Shown: positions 1 through 6,301, counted from the first letter of the stretch. The stretch: 9,192 nt of DNA from Clostridiales bacterium (GCA_004557805.1 SFFS01000104.1:1-9192); one strand, 5' to 3'. Translations and numbers: made by a program. The notes: a model not told the origin generated them from the letters alone.

Positions 1-1625
1 TCCCATGCAACGCCGCGCAGTCCCCTGGCGCGCGCGTAGTTTTCAAGCGTGTCCGATTCCTCGCGCGTCACGCCGACAAGGCCGGATTTGATCAGATCAA
101 ACATATCGTCAGCCTGATATCCGTCGCACGCGCATTGAACGGCGGAAAGCAGCGCGCGCGGCAGCGGATGCGACAGCGCCGGGCGCTTGGCGTCGAGGTG
201 GTACGGGATTCCGGCGCGCTCCAGCGCACGGGAAAGAGGCCCTGCGCAGCTCCCCTCGTCGCCGAAAACAACCGCGATTGTATCGAGCGGAACGCCGGAA
301 AACGCGAGACGGCGCAGCGACGCGGCGATGCGCGCGGCCTCGTCGCTCGGATCGGCGGCCGCGCAGAGCGTGAGCGCATCGCCGGGGTCGTCCATAAACG
401 GCGCGGCGTCCAGCGCGAACAGCGCCCGCGCGAGATGGGCAAGCGGCGGCTTCGCCGCGGAAGGCTCGGCGAGAATCTCCCGCTTCCATTGCATCCCCTC
501 GCGGTCGAGATAGCGTGCAAAGCGCGCCAGCGTATCGCGCGCGGGCTGGAAAACGGGGCCATCGGGCGCGGCTTCCGCCGCCCATGCCAGCGCAAAGCGG
601 ACGCTTTCGGCCTCCCGCGCCATGAGCGCGGTCAGGCGCATCAGCTGCGGCGTAACCAGATCGAAGCCGTAAAACCATACGCGCGCGCCGCGTACAAAAC
701 CGCTCTGAACGATGCGGGCGCAGAGCGCCTCGCGCATATCCTCCGCATCAAGAAATCTGTCGGAAAGCTGCGCTTCATAGGCCGAAAACAGCGCGGACAG
801 GTCGCCCAGCTTCAGCGCAAGCGACGGATCATCCGCCGCAACGGAAGCTGCGGTAGAGCGCACAGCATCGGGCGAAAGGCGCGCCTGCTTGAGAGACGCG
901 ATGGCCGCCGCAGCGTGATCGCGGAAGCCGCGGCGCTCAGCGGCGGACTGATAATAACGGAAGGACGGCCTGCAGCGGCGGAGGGCGGTTTCAAGGGTCA
1001 TCGCCCGCCCGGCCGCGTTCAGCGGCCGTGCGGGTACGGGAGCTGCGGATGGCTCCGCCATGTCCTCGCTCCCTAGTCGGGCTGCGCCCTCCCTTACCAT
1101 CGCCCGCCCGGCCGCATTCAGCGGCCGCGCGGGTACGGGAGCTGCGGATGGCTCCGCCATGTCCTCGCTCCCTAGTCGGGCTGCGCCCTCCCTTACCATC
1201 GCCCGCCCAGCCGCATTCAGCGGCCGTGCGGGTACGGAAGCTGCGGATGGCTCCGCCATGTCCTCGCCGCCTGCCTGCGCAGCGCCTGATCCGTCGCCCG
1301 AAACGGCAGCGGAAAATTCACGGCCCGGCCCGGCGTTCGAATCCGCGTCCCCGGAAAACGCTGCGCCGTGCCGCGCGGCGTCCGCTTCCGTAGGCGCGCC
1401 TGCGCGCGCAAAAACCTGCCGCGCCAGACTCTCGGGCGAGAGCACCTGCACGCTGAACAGGCCCGGCAGATGCAGCCCGTCCACCAGATCGAGCTCCGCC
1501 TGCAGCGTATATTGCGCAGGCGTGATGAGCAGCAGGTTTTCCTCTCCTGCGGCGACGGCCTCGCCGATTTCCCGCGCAACGCGCGGCCAGAGCGCGCGGC
1601 TGCGCCCGCAGAGCATGGTGAGCAT
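1..1625 (-). CDS. addB: AddB-type ATP-dependent nuclease/helicase subunit, N-terminal half (runs off window)
   Basis: AddB partners AddA to resect double-strand breaks for recombination in Bacillota. The frame is open from the ATG at 1625 to base 1, giving about 541 codons of a protein usually near 1,150 aa, so only the N-terminal half is present. Family features I recognise: a beta-strand plus LLLITPAQYTLQAELDL near residues 30-48 (equivalent of the 'VPEQFTFQAE' stretch), SVQVLSPESLARQVF at about 60-74, a YGFD-x-VTPQ motif near 330, and at the window edge TLENYARARGLRG-x-AW, matching the 'RLENYVL..GIRG..W' region. The start is set by GGGAGG eight bases upstream; a second ATG lies three codons in. 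Two oddities: the usual N-terminal Walker A (GRxGSGKT) is replaced by CGRSRALWPR, and a 33-residue tandem repeat is inserted at about residues 120-208. A promoter lies directly upstream. Family assignment is from remembered motifs. Confidence 0.88.
   Translation of the reverse strand, partial: MLTMLCGRSRALWPRVAREIGEAVAAGEENLLLITPAQYTLQAELDLVDGLHLPGLFSVQVLSPESLARQVFARAGAPTEADAARHGAAFSGDADSNAGPGREFSAAVSGDGSGAAQAGGEDMAEPSAASVPARPLNAAGRAMVREGAARLGSEDMAEPSAAPVPARPLNAAGRAMVREGAARLGSEDMAEPSAAPVPARPLNAAGRAMTLETALRRCRPSFRYYQSAAERRGFRDHAAAAIASLKQARLSPDAVRSTAASVAADDPSLALKLGDLSALFSAYEAQLSDRFLDAEDMREALCARIVQSGFVRGARVWFYGFDLVTPQLMRLTALMAREAESVRFALAWAAEAAPDGPVFQPARDTLARFARYLDREGMQWKREILAEPSAAKPPLAHLARALFALDAAPFMDDPGDALTLCAAADPSDEAARIAASLRRLAFSGVPLDTIAVVFGDEGSCAGPLSRALERAGIPYHLDAKRPALSHPLPRALLSAVQCACDGYQADDMFDLIKSGLVGVTREESDTLENYARARGLRGVAW
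1002..1267. repeat. 99-bp tandem repeat, 2.7 copies, in frame inside addB
   Basis: Copies begin at 1002, 1101 and 1200, an exact 99-bp (33-codon) period; the third copy is partial and ends near 1267. Copies 1 and 2 differ at 2 of 99 positions and the partial copy at 3 of about 68 from copy 2, so the duplication is recent or kept homogeneous. Each unit holds three consecutive palindromes: CGGCCGC-5 nt-GCGGCCG (1010-1028 in copy 1), ATGGC-TCC-GCCAT (1049-1061) and GGGC-TGC-GCCC (1079-1089). The partial copy lacks the last one. The protein unit contains SEDMAEPSAAPVPARPLNAAG. The PLNAAGRAM part resembles the normal AddB sequence before its helical segment; the remainder looks like low-complexity Ala/Pro linker. 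Confidence 0.93.
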
Positions 1626-1655
1626 GGCGGTTTCCTCCCTGAGAATGATGCGTCC

Positions 1656-1685
1656 ATTATAGCCCAATCCCGCGCCGCCTTGCAA
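1656..1685 (-). promoter_or_regulatory. addB promoter, sharing its -35 with the divergent promoter
   Basis: On the minus strand, TTGCAA (1685-1680) is followed after 18 bp by a consensus TATAAT (1661-1656). Transcription would start near 1649, giving a leader of about 24 nt before the ATG at 1625 with its GGGAGG. The -35 is a perfect palindrome used in the other direction by the neighbouring gene. Confidence 0.75.
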
Positions 1686-1708
1686 TCCCCCGGCGAAGCC
1701 GCTATAAT
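1680..1708 (+). promoter_or_regulatory. Promoter of the secreted protein-cobO operon
   Basis: TTGCAA (1680-1685), a 17-bp spacer and a consensus TATAAT (1703-1708). Transcription would start near 1715, about 19 nt before the ATG at 1734, with GAGGTG at 1721-1726 as ribosome binding site. The same TTGCAA serves the divergent addB promoter. Confidence 0.8.
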
Positions 1709-1733
1709 GAATGCGGAAGCGAGGTGAACGCTA

Positions 1734-2378
1734 ATGAAGAAAAGATTCCTTTGCGCGCTTTGGGCGCTGTGGCTGCTTGCGGCGCCTGCGCTGTGCCGTG
1801 CCGACGCAATCGTCGCGGAAGGAATGCTGCTGTTTTCCGATGCAAGCTACGCCTGCTACACCGGCGCGGATCTGGGCGGCACGGTGAAAAAAATGAGCGC
1901 GCGGGCGCGCTTTTTCGGCGGCGGCGCATGCGCGCTGATTGCAACGCCCAACTATCCCGACGAAGTTGCGGATATTACGGCCTGCTCCATTCATATCGTG
2001 TTCGATGCAGGCGGATATTACCTCGGCTTCTGCCGCGACGGCGTAATCAAGGATGTAAAAACCGGCGCGTATACGCTGGATCTGACGGGCGAGACGGAGT
2101 ATTCCTTCGGCTGGGAAATTCAGGGGCGCACCATTACGCTCACGCTGCCCACCGGCAAGAAGGTGAAATATACCGGCGACCTGGTAAAAGAATGCGGCGG
2201 CAACTACGCCGTATGGGAGCACTACATGACGGATACGGATCTGGCGTTGGGCACCGGTCCGGCGTTCACGTACATCGAAGGAACGGGCGAAACATGCCTT
2301 ACGGACGATTTTTCCGGCGCGGACGGCGCGCTGACCGCCGCCCCCACCGGGCAGGAATATATCGTTTTTGCAAATTGA
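1734..2378 (+). CDS. Secreted protein of unknown function
   Basis: A 214-aa protein I do not recognise. It starts with a clear Sec signal peptide: MKKR, then a hydrophobic core to about residue 20, and a likely cut after A23 or A25 (CRADA). C21 is preceded by Leu, so the lipobox is poor and a lipoprotein is unlikely. The mature part is rich in alternating polar and beta-branched/aromatic residues (for example YYLGFCRDG, RTITLTLPTGKKVKYTG), suggesting a beta-sandwich, possibly concanavalin-like. The C-terminus DDFSGADGALTAAPTGQEYIV resembles 'DDFNRADG-LGTAPTGQ' stretches that open such domains in other extracellular and phage proteins, but here it ends the protein. Six cysteines remain after cleavage. 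The start has GAGGTG eight bases upstream. It is co-directional with cobO, 20 bp apart, and probably co-transcribed; a functional link to corrinoids is not shown. Confidence 0.85.
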   Translation: MKKRFLCALWALWLLAAPALCRADAIVAEGMLLFSDASYACYTGADLGGTVKKMSARARFFGGGACALIATPNYPDEVADITACSIHIVFDAGGYYLGFCRDGVIKDVKTGAYTLDLTGETEYSFGWEIQGRTITLTLPTGKKVKYTGDLVKECGGNYAVWEHYMTDTDLALGTGPAFTYIEGTGETCLTDDFSGADGALTAAPTGQEYIVFAN

Positions 2379-2398
2379 CCGCGGGAGGTGCTTTCAGG

Positions 2399-2929
2399 AT
2401 GGATACCGTTCACTGTCTGCATGCGTACACCGGAGAGGGAAAGGGCAAAACGACCTGCGCCGTAGGGCTGTGCGTTCGCCATGCAGGGTGCGGCGGGCGC
2501 GTGCTGTTCACGCAGTTTCTCAAGGGCAACAATTCAGGCGAAATCGCGCCGCTGTCCGCTATGCCGGGCGTCACGGTGCTGCTGGGTCAGCCGGTGAAAA
2601 AGTTCGTTTTCGCCATGAACGCGCAGGAGCACGCTGAGGAGGCCGCCGCGCAGAAAGCGCATCTTCTGCGCATCGACGAGGCCGTGCGGGCGCTGCGCCC
2701 GACGCTCGTCGTCTGCGACGAGCTGCTTGCGGCCATCGAGGTCGGCTTTATCGACGCGGGCAGCGCGGAGGAATGCATTCACCGCTGGCTGGAAAGCAGC
2801 GAAGTTGTGGTAACGGGGCGCAAAGCGCCCCAGAATATCGCGAACCTCGCCGGATACGCGACGGAAATGCGCAAAATCAAACACCCCTACGACAGCGGGA
2901 TTTCCGCGCGCAGGGGCGTGGAGTTCTGA
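2399..2929 (+). CDS. cobO: Corrinoid (cob(I)yrinic acid a,c-diamide) adenosyltransferase, CobO/BtuR/CobA family
   Basis: Transfers the 5'-deoxyadenosyl group of ATP to reduced cob(I)alamin or its precursors, making coenzyme B12 forms in the cytoplasm. The 176-aa length fits the family. The family P-loop GEGKGKTT sits at residues 12-19, FTQFLKG follows near 40, a Walker-B-like LVVCDE has D107-E108, and the C-terminus has the signature VTGRKAPQNI followed by TEMRKIKHPYDSGI, close to the conserved 'TGR.AP..L...AD.VTEM..IKHP...GI.A..GIE' end. The start ATG has GGGAGG ten bases upstream; the frame is open far further upstream, but that stretch overlaps the preceding gene in another frame. It lies 20 bp after the secreted protein gene. 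No other cobalamin genes and no B12 riboswitch are visible nearby. Confidence 0.95.
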   Translation: MDTVHCLHAYTGEGKGKTTCAVGLCVRHAGCGGRVLFTQFLKGNNSGEIAPLSAMPGVTVLLGQPVKKFVFAMNAQEHAEEAAAQKAHLLRIDEAVRALRPTLVVCDELLAAIEVGFIDAGSAEECIHRWLESSEVVVTGRKAPQNIANLAGYATEMRKIKHPYDSGISARRGVEF

Positions 2930-2944
2930 ACAGCCGTATAACGG

Positions 2945-3385
2945 TCAGATTTCATGCGCCCGGTCGTACAGCCGCTGGATTTCCTCCGGCAGACGGTCGG
3001 GCAGCATGTCTTTGATCCCTTCCTCTCCGCCGTCGGCCAGCGCGCGTTCATAATACCAGCGCTTGAAGCGGATCATCGCCAGCGTTTTTTCGAGGCGGCG
3101 CATTTCGGAAAGCACCGTCTCTTCCTGCCGTTCAAACAGCGCAAGGCGCTGCGCGTACGTTTCGCTCCCCTGGCGGCACCATTGCATGAACTGTTTCACA
3201 TCCCTGATTTCCATGCCTGATTTTTTCAGGCATTCGATCACGCGGAGCGCTTCCAGCTCCTTTTCGGTAAACCTGCGGATGCCGTTTTTCCGCGTGATCT
3301 CGGGGAACAGCCCCTCCTTGTCGTAATAGCGCAGGGTGGAAACGGGTAGCGCAAACATTTCGGAAACCTGTCCGATGGTGTACAT
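2945..3385 (-). CDS. MerR-family transcriptional regulator
   Basis: A 146-aa activator/repressor. The N-terminal winged helix-turn-helix is textbook MerR: MYTIGQVSEMFALPVSTLRYYDKEGLF (residues 1-27), then RRFTEKELEALRVIECLKKSGM. A long coiled coil follows (QRLALFERQEETVLSEMRRLEKTLAMI) and a short C-terminus with no large effector domain. Cysteines lie at 52 and 70; position 52 is where aldehyde/thiol-stress MerR regulators of the AdhR/NmlR type carry their sensing cysteine, so redox or electrophile sensing is possible but unproven. I start at the ATG at 3385, which has GAGGGGGAG about ten bases upstream, rather than an in-frame ATG at 3418. It is divergent from the flavoprotein gene whose promoter it probably controls, and converges on cobO with only 15 bp between stops. 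Confidence 0.93.
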   Translation of the reverse strand: MYTIGQVSEMFALPVSTLRYYDKEGLFPEITRKNGIRRFTEKELEALRVIECLKKSGMEIRDVKQFMQWCRQGSETYAQRLALFERQEETVLSEMRRLEKTLAMIRFKRWYYERALADGGEEGIKDMLPDRLPEEIQRLYDRAHEI

Positions 3386-3424
3386 GGCAGAGTTACTCCC
3401 CCTCAAATTTTTCTGCAAACCCCA

Positions 3425-3455
3425 TTGACCTGAAGTCAGGTTTATATTCTATAAT
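3425..3455 (+). promoter_or_regulatory. MerR-type promoter and operator of the flavoprotein gene
   Basis: TTGACC (-35, 3425-3430) and a consensus TATAAT (-10, 3450-3455) are separated by 19 bp, the over-long spacing that MerR-family activators correct by DNA twisting. The dyad CCTGA-AG-TCAGG (3429-3440) lies across the -35 edge and spacer. Transcription would start near 3462, about 50 nt before the ATG at 3512. The neighbouring divergent MerR gene is the obvious regulator. Confidence 0.8.
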
Positions 3456-3511
3456 GGAGTGTATCATGAGAACGGGCGAAGCGTCAATCCGCCCGGAGGG
3501 AGGCTTATTTT

Positions 3512-4054
3512 ATGCCGAAAAATGTTCTGGTCATTTCTACCAGCCTTCGGAACGACAGCAATTCCGAAGCGCTGGCGGACGCCTTTGCCGCAGGCGCGCG
3601 CGATGCGGGCAACACGGTAGAAAAAATCTCGCTGCGCGGGAAAACTATCGCGTTCTGCCGCGGCTGCCTTGCCTGTCAGAGGCTGGGCCGCTGCGTGATC
3701 AGCGACGACGCGCTCGCCATTGCCGAAGCGATGAAGCGCGCCGACGTGATCGCGTTCGCCACGCCGATTTACTATTACGAAATGAGCGGCCAGATGAAAA
3801 CGCTGCTCGACCGCGTTAACTCGCTCTATGCGTCCGATTACGCGTTCCGCAAGATTTATCTGCTTTCAACCGCGGCGGAGGACGCGGAGGGCGTCGACGA
3901 GCGCGCCGTACACGGGCTGGAAGGCTGGATTGCATGCTTTGAAAAATGCAGCCTGGCTGGAACGGTCTTTGCGGGCGGCGTAGACGGCGCGGGGACCATC
4001 GCCGGGCATCCGGCGCTGGAAAAAGCGCGCGCGATGGGCGCGGCGGTGCGCTAA
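3512..4054 (+). CDS. Flavodoxin-fold NAD(P)H-dependent oxidoreductase / iron-sulfur flavoprotein-like
   Basis: A 180-aa cytoplasmic FMN protein. The N-terminal beta strand and phosphate-binding loop are NVLVISTSLRNDSNS (residues 4-18), and the mid-protein ATPIYYYEMSGQMKTLLDR is the typical second flavin-contact segment of the NADPH-dependent FMN reductase family. Between them cysteines 49, 52, 55 and 61 form C-x2-C-x2-C-x5-C, the compact spacing known for [4Fe-4S] binding in Methanosarcina iron-sulfur flavoprotein, so an FeS cluster is plausible. Electron donor and substrate cannot be told from sequence. The start has GGAGGGAGG about nine bases upstream. It is a single-gene unit: its own MerR-type promoter before it and a terminator after it. 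Its likely role is reduction of quinones, nitro compounds or another electrophile sensed by the MerR neighbour; this is inference. Confidence 0.9.
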   Translation: MPKNVLVISTSLRNDSNSEALADAFAAGARDAGNTVEKISLRGKTIAFCRGCLACQRLGRCVISDDALAIAEAMKRADVIAFATPIYYYEMSGQMKTLLDRVNSLYASDYAFRKIYLLSTAAEDAEGVDERAVHGLEGWIACFEKCSLAGTVFAGGVDGAGTIAGHPALEKARAMGAAVR

Positions 4055-4081
4055 AAAAACGGTGCTCATACGGAAGGGAAT

Positions 4082-4115
4082 CGCCTCCACGGCCAAAAGG
4101 TTCGGGAGGCGTTTT
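4082..4115 (+). terminator. Intrinsic terminator after the flavoprotein gene
   Basis: CGCCTCC (4082-4088) pairs with GGAGGCG (4105-4111); the 16-nt interior can close further (GGCC-AAAA-GGTT), and TTTT follows at 4112-4115. The T tract is short, so efficiency is uncertain. Confidence 0.65.
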
Positions 4116-4126
4116 CGATAGAACAA

Positions 4127-4155
4127 TAGATTTTTCCGCGGCGATCTGCTATGCT
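4127..4155 (+). promoter_or_regulatory. Weak candidate promoter for the NimA-like gene
   Basis: TAGATT (4127-4132), 17 bp, TATGCT (4150-4155). The -10 is fair and the -35 poor. It lies just after the terminator and its -10 overlaps an upstream in-frame ATG at 4151, which supports the later start at 4178. Confidence 0.35.
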
Positions 4156-4177
4156 GTTTCATGAGGAGGTGCAAAAA

Positions 4178-4687
4178 ATGCGGCGCAAAGACCGGGACGT
4201 TGAAAACCGAGATGAAATTTACGATATTCTGAAACGGTGCGATACGATAAAAATCGCCATGCACGGAGACGTGTATCCTTATCTTGTGCCCGTCTCATTC
4301 GGCGCGGAGATCGTAAAGAACAAAATCGTTATTTATTTTCACTGCGCGCAGCAGGGCGCAAAGCTGGATTTGCTCAGGGCGAATCCACACGTATGCGTAG
4401 AAGGCGAAATCTTTTTGCAGGTTGAAAAAACGGCGCATGGAATTACGGCCCGGTATGAAAGTGTGATCGGCTTTGGAAAATGTACTTTCGTTTCCGACGG
4501 CGAAGAAATCATCCACGGGCTGAAGCTGCTGACGGAGCATTACGGATATAACGAATATCCGCTCGATCGCTGCGCAGGGCTCGACCATCTGCTTGTGGGA
4601 AAAATCGTTCTTGATGAAATTTCCGGAAAGAAAAACCTTCCCGGTTCGTTAACGCCCGCCGACCGCGCGGCGGCAGTGCCGCGCTGA
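4178..4687 (+). CDS. Pyridoxamine 5'-phosphate oxidase-fold protein, NimA-like
   Basis: A 169-aa split-barrel flavin-binding protein of the family that includes NimA nitroimidazole reductases. Recognisable segments are MRRKDRDVENRDEIYDIL at the start, PYLVPVSFG near 36-44, IYFHCAQQGAKLDLLRANPHVCVE (55-80 region), RYESVIGFGKCTFV, and the end VGKIVLDEISGKK, all matching the family order. Such proteins bind FMN, or sometimes heme, and reduce small molecules; the true substrate here is unknown and nitroimidazole resistance should not be assumed. I start at 4178 because AGGAGGT lies seven bases upstream; the frame also has an ATG at 4151, with no ribosome binding site. A terminator precedes it, so it is probably transcribed alone. 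It converges on the HD-domain gene with 58 bp between. Confidence 0.9.
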   Translation: MRRKDRDVENRDEIYDILKRCDTIKIAMHGDVYPYLVPVSFGAEIVKNKIVIYFHCAQQGAKLDLLRANPHVCVEGEIFLQVEKTAHGITARYESVIGFGKCTFVSDGEEIIHGLKLLTEHYGYNEYPLDRCAGLDHLLVGKIVLDEISGKKNLPGSLTPADRAAAVPR

Positions 4688-4745
4688 CAGCCCGCATTGA
4701 CGAAAAACGACCTGCGCAGGAAGCGGTGCGCGGCTCTCGTGCGAT

Positions 4746-5231
4746 TCAGCAGCCGAACATTTCGTCGAGGATCTTCTTCCCTGTCGCGGTTCTGAAGATT
4801 TTTTCGCGCACAGCGCGGACGGCGTTCATCGCATCGCCGTGCTCAAAGAGATTCACCAGAAAATCCGCTTCGACGAGAATCTGATAGTCGATCCCATCGA
4901 TGCAGCTGTACGTGTGGTGATGACCGACAAGATAGGCGACGCGCGCCGTCACATCCTGCGGAAAGCCGAGCGAGCGCAGCATCTGCTTTGCCAGCGGCGC
5001 GCCCTCTTTTTCCTGAAGGGGCCCCGCGCTGCTGCCATATTTTTCCTGACTGGCCTTGATGCCGATATCATGCACAAGCGCGGCGGCCTCCAGCGTGAAG
5101 CGCGTCGCTTCATCGACGCCTTCGCCCTCGGCAATCAGAGCGGCGAAGCCGCGCACCTTCATAAAATGCTGGATGCGTTTAACGCAGGGACCGTCGTATT
5201 CAATCATTTTCATTGCAAGCGCGTGCAGCAT
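4746..5231 (-). CDS. HD-domain metal-dependent phosphohydrolase
   Basis: A 161-aa soluble protein. The metal ligands of the HD superfamily are in place: H22 in RIQHFMKV, H54-D55 in ALVHDIGIK, a triple His at 104-106 in VGHHHTY, and D123 in VEADFLVN. This favours an active phosphohydrolase; the substrate (nucleotide or second messenger) cannot be inferred. The length suits single-domain HD proteins. The start is fixed by AAAGGAG seven bases upstream, which overlaps the end of the preceding yitT-like gene; the two are 13 bp apart and almost certainly co-transcribed leftwards. No clear terminator follows it, only a weak GCGCA/TGCGC stem with a distant T run. Confidence 0.88.
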   Translation of the reverse strand: MLHALAMKMIEYDGPCVKRIQHFMKVRGFAALIAEGEGVDEATRFTLEAAALVHDIGIKASQEKYGSSAGPLQEKEGAPLAKQMLRSLGFPQDVTARVAYLVGHHHTYSCIDGIDYQILVEADFLVNLFEHGDAMNAVRAVREKIFRTATGKKILDEMFGC

Positions 5232-5244
5232 GGGATCGCTCCTT

Positions 5245-6123
5245 TCAGCGGCTGACCTTTTTGAAGTTGCCCAGCGTTTCCGTCACGTTGGAAACGCAGA
5301 CGAACGTATCGGGAAACTGGCGCATCAATTCGGAGAACTGCGTAATCTGATGCTTGTTGATAACGCAGATGAGCATGCTTTTCGTCCTGTGGGAATAGCC
5401 GCCGACGGCGGGCAGAATGGTTACGCCATGGCGCAATTCGCGCAGGAGACAGTCGGCCACTTCTTCGGCGTGCGGGGTAACGATTTCGGCGCGAATGGCC
5501 TGCTGGCCCGCTTTGAGCATATCGTCGCTCACACGCGAGGTGATAAAGCAATAGACGATGCACAGAATGACCGGCTCGATATTGAAGTCGTATACGAAAT
5601 AGGACAGCACGGCGACAGCCGTGTTCAGCGCGAAAATGACGTGGACGAGCGAATATTCGGGGCGCTTTTTGTGGACGTAGGCCGCGACGAAATCGGTGCC
5701 GCCGGTGCTGCCACCGCGGCGGATGGTCACGCCGTAAATCGCGCCGTTGATTACGCCCGAAACGACGGGGGCGAGCAGCGTGCTCTTGCCGTCGCGCGTA
5801 TGATAGATAAATCGCGTCAGATCGAGCTTTTGCAGAAACAATAGCGCAAAGGAAAACGTCAGCGAAAAGACGAGCGTCTTGAGCGCAAACCGCCGGTCCA
5901 CCGCAAAAAAGGTGAAGACGGCCAGCGGGATGTTAATCAGCAGCGACATATAGCCCACACTGAAATGAAACAGATATTGCACCATTGTGGCCAGGCCGTT
6001 GAGGCCAGCCGGAGCGAACGCATTGGAAAGAATGAAAATCTGGTAGTTGAGCGCCATCGCAAGCGCCATGATGACGCATATGGCGTAATCGGAACCCTGC
6101 TTTTTCTTTTCTCCGGTAAGCAC
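5245..6123 (-). CDS. YitT-family membrane protein (DUF161 + DUF2179)
   Basis: An integral membrane protein of unknown transport or structural role. Several hydrophobic helices cover the first two thirds (AICVIMALAMALNYQIFIL, a helix pair around GLATMVQYL to FFAV, TLVFSLTFSFALLFL, LLAPVVSGVINGAIYGV, VIFALNTAVAVLSYF, VILCIVYCFITS). The family motif GGSTGGTDFVA is present, and a cytosolic C-terminal DUF2179 domain of about 85 residues (ILPAVGGYSHRTKSMLICVI) closes it. Start choice: I use the GTG at 6123 with AAGGAAGG nine bases upstream (292 aa). An in-frame ATG at 6168 would give 307 aa, but it lacks a ribosome binding site and sits inside the predicted -10 box, so it would not be in the mRNA. 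If that promoter is wrong, 6168 is the start. It heads an operon with the HD-domain gene. Confidence 0.9.
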   Translation of the reverse strand: MLTGEKKKQGSDYAICVIMALAMALNYQIFILSNAFAPAGLNGLATMVQYLFHFSVGYMSLLINIPLAVFTFFAVDRRFALKTLVFSLTFSFALLFLQKLDLTRFIYHTRDGKSTLLAPVVSGVINGAIYGVTIRRGGSTGGTDFVAAYVHKKRPEYSLVHVIFALNTAVAVLSYFVYDFNIEPVILCIVYCFITSRVSDDMLKAGQQAIRAEIVTPHAEEVADCLLRELRHGVTILPAVGGYSHRTKSMLICVINKHQITQFSELMRQFPDTFVCVSNVTETLGNFKKVSR

Positions 6124-6166
6124 GGAAAACAGCCTTCCTTTTTCAGTTTCTTTCAAAAACGGCGAC

Positions 6167-6195
6167 ATTATAACAGAATCTAAGGAATGCGTCCA
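6167..6195 (-). promoter_or_regulatory. Promoter of the yitT-like/HD operon
   Basis: On the minus strand TGGACG (6195-6190), 17 bp, then consensus TATAAT (6172-6167). Predicted start of transcription is near 6160, about 37 nt before the GTG at 6123. The -10 overlaps the alternative ATG at 6168. Confidence 0.6.
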
Positions 6196-6244
6196 GAGGA
6201 TTTATCGGCCGGTTCCGGCCTCTTTTGCGCCGCCCGGCAAAAAT

Positions 6245-6260
6245 TACTACCGCAGTAGTA
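6245..6260. promoter_or_regulatory. BlaI-type operator 1
   Basis: Perfect inverted repeat TACTAC-CGCA-GTAGTA, the geometry of BlaI/MecI-family operators (ACTAC-n4-GTAGT). It directly abuts the -35 box of the blaI-like gene downstream, so a bound repressor would block RNA polymerase. Confidence 0.8.
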
Positions 6261-6289
6261 TTAACAATTTGATAAGATTGCTGTATTAT
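6261..6289 (+). promoter_or_regulatory. Promoter of the blaI-like/M56 operon
   Basis: TTAACA (6261-6266), 17 bp, TATTAT (6284-6289), each one base from consensus. Transcription would start near 6296, about 40 nt before the ATG at 6336. It is bracketed by two candidate BlaI operators, implying autorepression. Confidence 0.75.
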
Positions 6290-6301
6290 CTGCGTGTGGT
6301 C

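Noticed and set aside
135..1076. Long plus-strand open frame of 313 codons
   Set aside because: It is antisense to addB, whose frame is open over the whole stretch and carries family motifs. The product is Arg/Ala-rich with no recognisable domain, as expected for a shadow in GC-rich DNA.
1002..1267. CRISPR array
   Set aside because: The units are directly adjacent 99-bp copies with no unique spacers and remain in frame within addB.
1028..1662. Plus-strand frames with perfect amino-acid repeats
   Set aside because: The repeats are the 99-bp DNA repeat of addB read on the other strand; no promoter or credible ribosome binding site precedes them.
1724..2398. N-terminal extension of cobO to 401 aa
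   Set aside because: That part overlaps the secreted protein gene in another frame, is Arg-rich without domains, and cobO has its own ribosome binding site and a normal length from 2399.
2934..2944. CCGT-ATA-ACGG hairpin between the convergent cobO and merR stops
   Set aside because: A 4-bp stem with no T tract is too weak to call a terminator.
4701..4731. Terminator for the HD-domain operon on the minus strand
   Set aside because: The GCGCA/TGCGC stem is short and the T run is separated from it by several bases. The CCTGCGCAGG palindrome at 4711-4720 has no loop.
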